Source: DATBMY01 sp036554605
Lineage (GTDB): Bacteria > Acidobacteriota > Blastocatellia > UBA7656
Length of the DNA: 10,678 nt
Assembly: GCA_036554605.1 (NCBI GenBank)
Contig: DATBMY010000124.1
Location: forward strand, 1 to 10,678
Reading direction: 5' to 3'
Made by a program: the position numbers and the translations under genes. Of this stretch, positions 7,303 to 10,678 are shown one piece after another. Below the pieces are notes generated by a model, which saw only the letters and a program-made list of their open reading frames with translations, was not told the DNA's origin and did not search any database. Position 1 is the first letter of the stretch. Each line of letters starts with the position of its first letter.

Positions 7303-7782
7303 TGTAGCAATCCATTTCATCAGGTTATTAATTCCGTGCTCGCCTACCTTCTCGAATCCCAGTCGCTCGAACAGCCCTAGCGAGCGGTTGAAGTTTTCGA
7401 CATATATCGTGAGCGGTCTCCTTGTTTCGCCGGCCTCGCGCATGAGGCCCTCGATGACCGGCGTCCCGATACCGTTCCCACGCTGCTCCGGAAGAATCGT
7501 TATATCCAGTATGCGTATCTCGTCAGGCCGCCGGTCCACCCAGAGGCGGCCCACGGGGATCGTTCCCTTGAGTATGATCAGGTGCGCGGACTCGGGGTAA
7601 TAGCTGGTGTAGTGCTGCTGCTGCGCGGCGAATTGCATGTTGAGAAACGCGCCGCGCTGGGCATCGTCCCAGGGCAGAAGCGCAATCTCCTCGGCGCGCG
7701 TGCTTGCGTACAGGGCAAATAAGAGTGGACGGTCCTCATCCGTGACCTGTCGCATGGTAACGTCATCGTGGTTGCCAGCCAT
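7297..7782 (-). CDS. GNAT family N-acetyltransferase (first of a pair)
   Basis: A 161-residue single-domain GNAT acetyltransferase, expected to move acetyl from acetyl-CoA to an amine. Motif A, DITILPEQRGNGIGT (93-107), has the pyrophosphate-binding RxxGxG (101-106). Motif B, NRSLGLFERLGFEKVGE (132-148), is also typical. The N-terminal half carries LYASTRAEEIALLPWDD and QFAAQQQHY (50-58), a segment shared with the other GNAT here rather than with GNATs in general. It is the last gene of an operon: its ATG 7782 is 6 nt past the stop of the DUF6916-like gene, so translation is probably coupled. An internal ATG at 7755 is possible but less favoured. The substrate cannot be read from sequence; the context suggests collar or DUF6916 proteins, which is inference. 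Confidence 0.9.
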   Translation of the reverse strand: MAGNHDDVTMRQVTDEDRPLLFALYASTRAEEIALLPWDDAQRGAFLNMQFAAQQQHYTSYYPESAHLIILKGTIPVGRLWVDRRPDEIRILDITILPEQRGNGIGTPVIEGLMREAGETRRPLTIYVENFNRSLGLFERLGFEKVGEHGINNLMKWIATG

Positions 7783-7788
7783 CGCCTA

Positions 7789-8100
7789 TCACCTATTCTC
7801 CCTCTTTAGCCGATTGAAGACTGCCTCCAGCTTTACGCCCTGCTGGTCCATTCCTATCGGGACGAGGAATAATTCGATTGGCCCGAGATGCTCGTGCTCG
7901 ACCCGAAAGATGCTTTGATAGACCGGGGCCGGATGAGGCGCAAGAAAGATGCACGAGAACTGCGCCTGGCGGGGCGTCGACCCGAGGTCGGTCACGCTGA
8001 TAAGCTCCATCTCGACAGGCTCCGGCCCCTGGTTGTGGTAGAGGCGAAACTTCGTGTTCAGTTGCTCGGAAAAACTCTCCATCGTAAGAATATCCAACAT
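7789..8100 (-). CDS. Small DUF6916-like protein, cytoplasmic
   Basis: A 103-residue protein without a signal peptide, homologous along its length to the mature part of the Tat-exported protein at 6815-7267. Paired segments are SFSEQLNTKFRL with KFSAQLNTTFRF, IFRVEHEHLGPIELFLVP with TYSVKHSELKKFQIFVVP, and KLEAVFNRL with KYEAHFNRL. It has a short acidic and hydrophobic mix consistent with a compact beta-rich domain. It sits between two GNAT genes: its ATG 8100 follows the upstream GNAT stop by 3 nt, and its own stop (7789-7791) precedes the next GNAT by 6 nt, so all three are co-translated. An internal ATG at 8082 (MESFSEQ) would also keep the whole conserved domain, but the upstream one has the better purine-rich ribosome site. 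No catalytic motif is visible; function unknown. Confidence 0.85.
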   Translation of the reverse strand: MLDILTMESFSEQLNTKFRLYHNQGPEPVEMELISVTDLGSTPRQAQFSCIFLAPHPAPVYQSIFRVEHEHLGPIELFLVPIGMDQQGVKLEAVFNRLKRENR

Positions 8101-8103
8101 GCC

Positions 8104-8592
8104 TTATTCCCCCCGTGTGGCTGTGAGATTACTGACCCATCGCATAAAATAATGGCTGCCTGTGTCATCGGCCACCTTAAACCCCAGTCTCTCATAAAGG
8201 CGCATCGCACGGTTCGATTTCGCCACGTGAAGCGTCAAAGGCTTGCCGGCCGCGGCCGCCTCCTGCTGAAGCCGGCCGATCAGCTCCGAACCGATTCCGC
8301 ACCCGCGCCACTCAGGCATAAGCGCGATGTCGACGAGTCGCGCTTCCAGGTCGGAGCGGTAGACGAGCAGCCTCCCGATGGGTCGGGCTTCAACCTCAAT
8401 TATAATCTCTTCAGCCTCGGCATGGGCTTCGCGATAATGATGTTGCTGCGCGGTGAACTGGAGCTTTATCAACTGGTCGAGCTGCTCCGGCGGAAGGCCC
8501 GTTTGCGAAAGCTCTTCGATTCTCGCGCTTCGGTAGAGCTCGTATAAGAATGGCTCGTCCTCGACCCGCGCCTGCCGCATCATGTATTTCAT
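8104..8592 (-). CDS. GNAT family N-acetyltransferase (second of a pair)
   Basis: A 162-residue GNAT acetyltransferase, first gene of its operon. Motif A is DIALMPEWRGCGIGS (88-102) with RxxGxG at 96-101. Motif B is NRAMRLYERLGFKVADD (127-143), followed by a hydrophobic FMRW end. It shares with the downstream GNAT the N-terminal pattern LYRSARIEEL / LYASTRAEEI and the block QFTAQQHHY (45-53), so the two are paralogues in one subfamily. ATG 8592 is chosen because GGGGA lies about 9 nt upstream and the promoter at 8636-8665 is correctly placed; ATGs at 8583 and 8580 are alternatives that shorten it by 3 or 4 residues. Its stop TAA (8104-8106) is 3 nt from the next start. Acetyl acceptor unknown. 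Confidence 0.9.
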   Translation of the reverse strand: MKYMMRQARVEDEPFLYELYRSARIEELSQTGLPPEQLDQLIKLQFTAQQHHYREAHAEAEEIIIEVEARPIGRLLVYRSDLEARLVDIALMPEWRGCGIGSELIGRLQQEAAAAGKPLTLHVAKSNRAMRLYERLGFKVADDTGSHYFMRWVSNLTATRGE

Positions 8593-8773
8593 GGCCGACT
8601 TCCCCGGTGCGTTACAACCCGTTTCAAAGGTCAGGATGGTACTTCTTCCATATGTGACATGTCAAACAGAGCGATGGACTTGTTGAGAAGTGGGCATGCT
8701 ATGAGCGTGGCTGAAAATAGAAGGTCCTCGATGAATTGAAAGCACCGCGGGAAGGGGCTTTCATCAAACGATC
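8593..8773 (-). other. Intergenic region between AAA+ ATPase gene and GNAT operon
   Basis: These 181 bases hold the GNAT-operon promoter and, just after the ATPase stop, an inverted repeat TGAAAGC / GCTTTCA (8737-8743 with 8757-8763, 13-base loop). The repeat could mark the ATPase transcript end but lacks a T-run. Confidence 0.45.
8636..8665 (-). promoter_or_regulatory. Sigma70-type promoter of the GNAT/DUF6916 operon with palindromic -35
   Basis: On the minus strand, a perfect -35 TTGACA (8660-8665) and -10 TACCAT (8636-8641) are separated by 18 bases, giving a start near 8629 and a leader of about 37 nt. The -35 is overlapped by the perfect 10-bp palindrome TGACATGTCA (8655-8664), which could be an operator. 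The -10 is only 4 of 6. Confidence 0.6.
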
Positions 8774-9511
8774 CTAAGAAGAGAAGCGGCCGCCGCGACG
8801 GTTGCGCATCATCTCGCGATAATCGTCGCCCTCCATCAGTATGAGCCTGCACATCTCGTGCAGTCGCGACCGAAGCCGTACGCCGACTCTATCGGTGAGC
8901 GTCTCGGCGTAGCCTGTGCCGATGGGAATATCGAGATAGTTTGATGTGAAAATGGTGATCTTTTTCTCGTTATACCGCTTGTTGATGACGTGAGTCATCG
9001 TCTCTTGCACCCACTCGGTAGGCTTGGTCGCGCCAAGCTCGTCGAGCACAAGCACCTCGGCGTCAAAGACCGGCGCGAGTATCTTTAGCTCCGACGTATG
9101 GGTGTTCGGGTTATAACTGTCCTGTATCTCTTTGAGCAGATCGCGGAAGTCGTAAAACAGTCCCGGAATCCCTTTATTGATCAGCTCTCTCAATGCCGCC
9201 ACCGCAAGGTGGGTCTTCCCTACCCCGCAACTGCCGAGATAGAGCAGCCCGACCTCGACGAGCGGATACTCCTCGACGAATTTACGCGTATTCATAAGCG
9301 CGCGGTAAAGCGAGGGCTGAAGCGATTCGAAGCTGTCGAGCGTGCAATGGGCGAATCGGGTAGGGATGCGCGATTGCGAGAGCAAGAGGTCTTTACGCGC
9401 GCTCTTCTTGCAGCCGCACGGGCGGACGCCTCTTCCTTCTATGTGCTCCCACCCCGTGCCTCCACACAGCGGGCATTGAGCAAGCTCTAAGTTTGCCGAT
9501 TCTGCCAACAT
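8774..9511 (-). CDS. DnaC/IstB-like AAA+ ATPase with N-terminal cysteine cluster
   Basis: A 245-residue ATP-binding protein of the DnaC/DnaI/IstB group; relatives load the replicative helicase or assist transposases. The N-terminus has CPLCGGTGW and CGC (Cys 13, 16, 32, 34), a probable zinc-binding cluster as in DnaI-like loaders. The AAA+ core follows: Walker A GSCGVGKTH (93-101), Walker B EVLVLDE (152-158), sensor-1 TSN (189-191), and arginine-rich RVGVRLRSRL (208-217) where the arginine finger is expected. No transposase or terminal inverted repeats lie nearby and the gene sits beside ruvA, so a housekeeping or replication role is more likely than an IS21 helper. ATG 9511 has AGGA only a few bases upstream, a short-spaced site. 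Expression probably comes from its own promoter at 9579-9607. The specific helicase partner is not shown. Confidence 0.88.
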   Translation of the reverse strand: MLAESANLELAQCPLCGGTGWEHIEGRGVRPCGCKKSARKDLLLSQSRIPTRFAHCTLDSFESLQPSLYRALMNTRKFVEEYPLVEVGLLYLGSCGVGKTHLAVAALRELINKGIPGLFYDFRDLLKEIQDSYNPNTHTSELKILAPVFDAEVLVLDELGATKPTEWVQETMTHVINKRYNEKKITIFTSNYLDIPIGTGYAETLTDRVGVRLRSRLHEMCRLILMEGDDYREMMRNRRGGRFSS

Positions 9512-9703
9512 CGTCCTGTCCCGATTACAATGGTAGATCTAATTGAAATTGGGGCTCACTAACAAGCAAACGGTGGCGATTATAGGCCCGCTCACTTGAA
9601 AATGCAATCACAAAGGCGGGCGCTCGGAAGATATTTTTGTTTCGATTTTTTATTGCCATTAATTTCAATAAATTGGCCGTACGCGAGCCCTCATTGATCG
9701 ACC
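9512..9703 (-). other. Intergenic region between ruvA and AAA+ ATPase gene
   Basis: These 192 bases hold an A/T-rich stretch (about 9630-9675) and the ATPase promoter. A 60-codon minus-strand frame crosses the whole of it but starts with TTG inside the ruvA stop region and has no recognisable product. No clear ruvA terminator is seen. Confidence 0.5.
9579..9607 (-). promoter_or_regulatory. Sigma70-type promoter of the AAA+ ATPase gene
   Basis: On the minus strand, a perfect -10 TATAAT (9579-9584) and -35 TTGCAT (9602-9607) are 17 bases apart, giving a start near 9572 and a leader of about 60 nt. An inverted repeat GCCCGC / GCGGGC (9586-9591 and 9616-9621) brackets the -35 and could act as an operator. 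Confidence 0.7.
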
Positions 9704-10315
9704 TCAACGCGACAACCGGCGAAGCGCGCGCTTTAAGACCGCCTCTATGCTTCGCTCGCCTTCCTCGCCAATGGCCGCCGAGACGGCCCTCTCCGCCTGC
9801 GCTCTTTGATAGCCCAGCGCGATCAGCGCCGATATGGTGTCGTCTCGAATATCGCCCCGCGCCGCGGAGGCGGCCCTCGCCCCGGCCGGCTCTTCTTCCG
9901 GGGTAAGCGCGAGCGCCGCGATCTTATCGCGCAGCTCGACGACGACGCGTTCGGCGGTCTTGCGCCCGACGCCCGGTATCGCCGTCAACCTCAAAACGTC
10001 GTTGTTGCGAATCGCCTGTATTAGCTCCGAAGCGGGCATACCGGAAAGCATCGTGATTGCCAGCTTCGGCCCTATGCCGCTCACGCTCGTCAGGCGAAGG
10101 AACATCTCTTTCTCGCGCGGGGTCCAGAAACCGAAGAGCTGTATCAAATCTTCGCGGAAATAAGTGTGAATCGTAAGCGTCACATCAGACCCCGCGTCGC
10201 CAAGCTCGTAAAAGGTCGAAAGCGGGATCGTCACTTCGTAGCCGACTCCGCCTATATCGATAATGATCGTATTCGGTTGCTTGGAGGCGAGTTTGCCCGA
10301 CAGTTGCGCAATCAA
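9704..10315 (-). CDS. ruvA: Holliday junction branch migration protein RuvA
   Basis: A 203-residue protein matching RuvA in length and layout. RuvA tetramers bind Holliday junctions and recruit the RuvB helicase for branch migration in recombination and repair in the cytoplasm. Domain I (1-65) is the OB fold with the usual start MIAQLSGKLA, GGVGYEV and TYFREDLIQLFGF. Domain II has two helix-hairpin-helix motifs, SVSGIGPKLA (about 77-86) and AIPGVGRKTAERVVVELRDK (about 110-129). An acidic linker with EEEP leads to domain III (about 155-200, DTISALIALGYQRAQAERAV), which contacts RuvB. The start codon is TTG at 10315 with GGAAGG about 9 nt upstream. Neither ruvC nor ruvB is adjacent: the upstream gene is divergent and unrelated, and the downstream gene is the AAA+ ATPase. 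Confidence 0.97.
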   Translation of the reverse strand: MIAQLSGKLASKQPNTIIIDIGGVGYEVTIPLSTFYELGDAGSDVTLTIHTYFREDLIQLFGFWTPREKEMFLRLTSVSGIGPKLAITMLSGMPASELIQAIRNNDVLRLTAIPGVGRKTAERVVVELRDKIAALALTPEEEPAGARAASAARGDIRDDTISALIALGYQRAQAERAVSAAIGEEGERSIEAVLKRALRRLSR

Positions 10316-10342
10316 TTGCTCTTACCTTCCTTGCTCGACTTG

Positions 10343-10371
10343 AGTTTAAGCAGCCCCCCTCGTGATGTCAA
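10343..10371 (-). promoter_or_regulatory. Sigma70-type promoter of ruvA
   Basis: On the minus strand, a perfect -35 TTGACA (10366-10371) and -10 TAAACT (10343-10348) are 17 bases apart, giving a start near 10336 and a leader of about 20 nt that includes the ribosome site. No LexA-type box is recognisable around it, though LexA sites differ between phyla. Confidence 0.65.
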
Positions 10372-10413
10372 CTTGATGGTCACCCGGCAGGCCTTTCTCT
10401 TCTGACAATTGTA

Positions 10414-10441
10414 TTGCATTATGCCGGGCTTAAAGTATAAT
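10414..10441 (+). promoter_or_regulatory. Sigma70-type promoter of the rightmost plus-strand gene
   Basis: A perfect -10 TATAAT (10436-10441) follows TTGCAT (10414-10419) after 16 bases. A start near 10448 would give a leader of about 70 nt to ATG 10519. It is divergent from the ruvA promoter. Confidence 0.55.
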
Positions 10442-10518
10442 CGCCGTGTTACGAGACACCTTCCCTGTACCCCGTCTGCCCCTTCGCAACTCGCCCGCCC
10501 CTTCTGGTTGACAACTAT

Positions 10519-10678
10519 ATGGTCATATCAAGAAAGCAGCGCCTTGTCGCCAAGCGAGTCTTCTGGGTATTCGTACCAGCGGTGCTCGTCTTCGTAGCCG
10601 GGTTTGTTATCCTAAATTTCTATTTCATCCATCGATTGACGCACCCGCCCAGGACCGAGCTATATGGCTCGCCGCGCG
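10519..10678 (+). CDS. Membrane-anchored protein, N-terminal fragment (possibly alpha/beta hydrolase), cut by window edge
   Basis: Fifty-three codons are visible from ATG 10519 to the window end. The N-terminus is basic (MVISRKQRLVAKR) and followed by one long hydrophobic helix (about 14-36, containing FVPAVLVFVAGFVILNF), then HRLTHPPRTELYGSPR. A helix preceded by positive charges suggests a signal anchor with the rest outside the cytoplasm. The Pro-Pro-Arg stretch followed by GSP resembles what I recall at the start of membrane-anchored alpha/beta hydrolases, but the catalytic domain is not in the window. There is no obvious ribosome site before the ATG, and the frame stays open back to a stop at 10438 without another ATG. 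The gene call is fairly sure because of the promoter and hydrophobic helix; the product is a guess. Confidence 0.6.
   Translation, partial: MVISRKQRLVAKRVFWVFVPAVLVFVAGFVILNFYFIHRLTHPPRTELYGSPR

Noticed and set aside
8774..9511. IS21-family insertion sequence (IstB helper)
   Set aside because: There is no istA transposase, no terminal inverted repeats and no target duplication. The N-terminal cysteine cluster and own promoter suggest a cellular gene.
9525..9707. A 60-codon minus-strand gene between ruvA and the ATPase
   Set aside because: It begins with TTG overlapping the ruvA end, has no ribosome site, and runs through the ATPase promoter; no product is recognisable.

Overview
The window looks like a stretch of ordinary bacterial chromosome, fairly GC-rich, from an environmental bacterium. 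The style of the large surface protein (DUF11, cadherin-like, beta-helix and HYR modules together) and the mix of neighbours fit Acidobacteriota, perhaps a Blastocatellia/Pyrinomonadaceae relative. That placement is inference from protein flavour; no marker here proves it. Nearly all genes lie on the minus strand, so the region reads right to left.

Right end (about 10316-10678): a divergent intergenic region with a good promoter on each strand. The plus-strand promoter drives a gene that runs off the window; it encodes a membrane-anchored protein and may be an alpha/beta hydrolase. The minus-strand promoter drives ruvA (9704-10315, TTG start). Next comes a DnaC/IstB-like AAA+ ATPase with an N-terminal cysteine cluster (8774-9511), which has its own strong promoter.

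Middle (4847-8592): the most interesting part. A minus-strand operon, GNAT acetyltransferase / small DUF6916-like protein / second GNAT (8592 to 7297), has its own promoter with a palindrome over the -35. It converges on a plus-strand gene (6815-7267) encoding a Tat-signal version of the same DUF6916-like fold. That gene diverges, across a 393-base regulatory region, from a minus-strand operon of three tandem phage tail-collar (microcystin-dependent-protein type) paralogues (6421 to 4847). The collar operon has a near-consensus sigma70 promoter and a leader of about 176 nt. No capsid, portal, terminase, sheath, baseplate or integrase genes are present, so this is not a recognisable prophage. 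The parts look like one functional set: three collar proteins, two related acetyltransferases, and exported plus cytoplasmic DUF6916 proteins.

Left end (1-4590): one giant minus-strand gene, open over 1530 codons and cut by the window edge. It encodes a secreted mosaic protein: signal peptide, DUF11, cadherin/Ig-like domain, long parallel beta-helix, a zinc-protease-like segment whose HExxH residues are lost, a second DUF11-like domain, four HYR repeats and the start of a DNRLRE/CBM96-like domain. It is probably a cell-surface or extracellular adhesin-like protein. Whether it works with the collar proteins is unknown; it lies just downstream of them on the same strand, after a 256-base gap.
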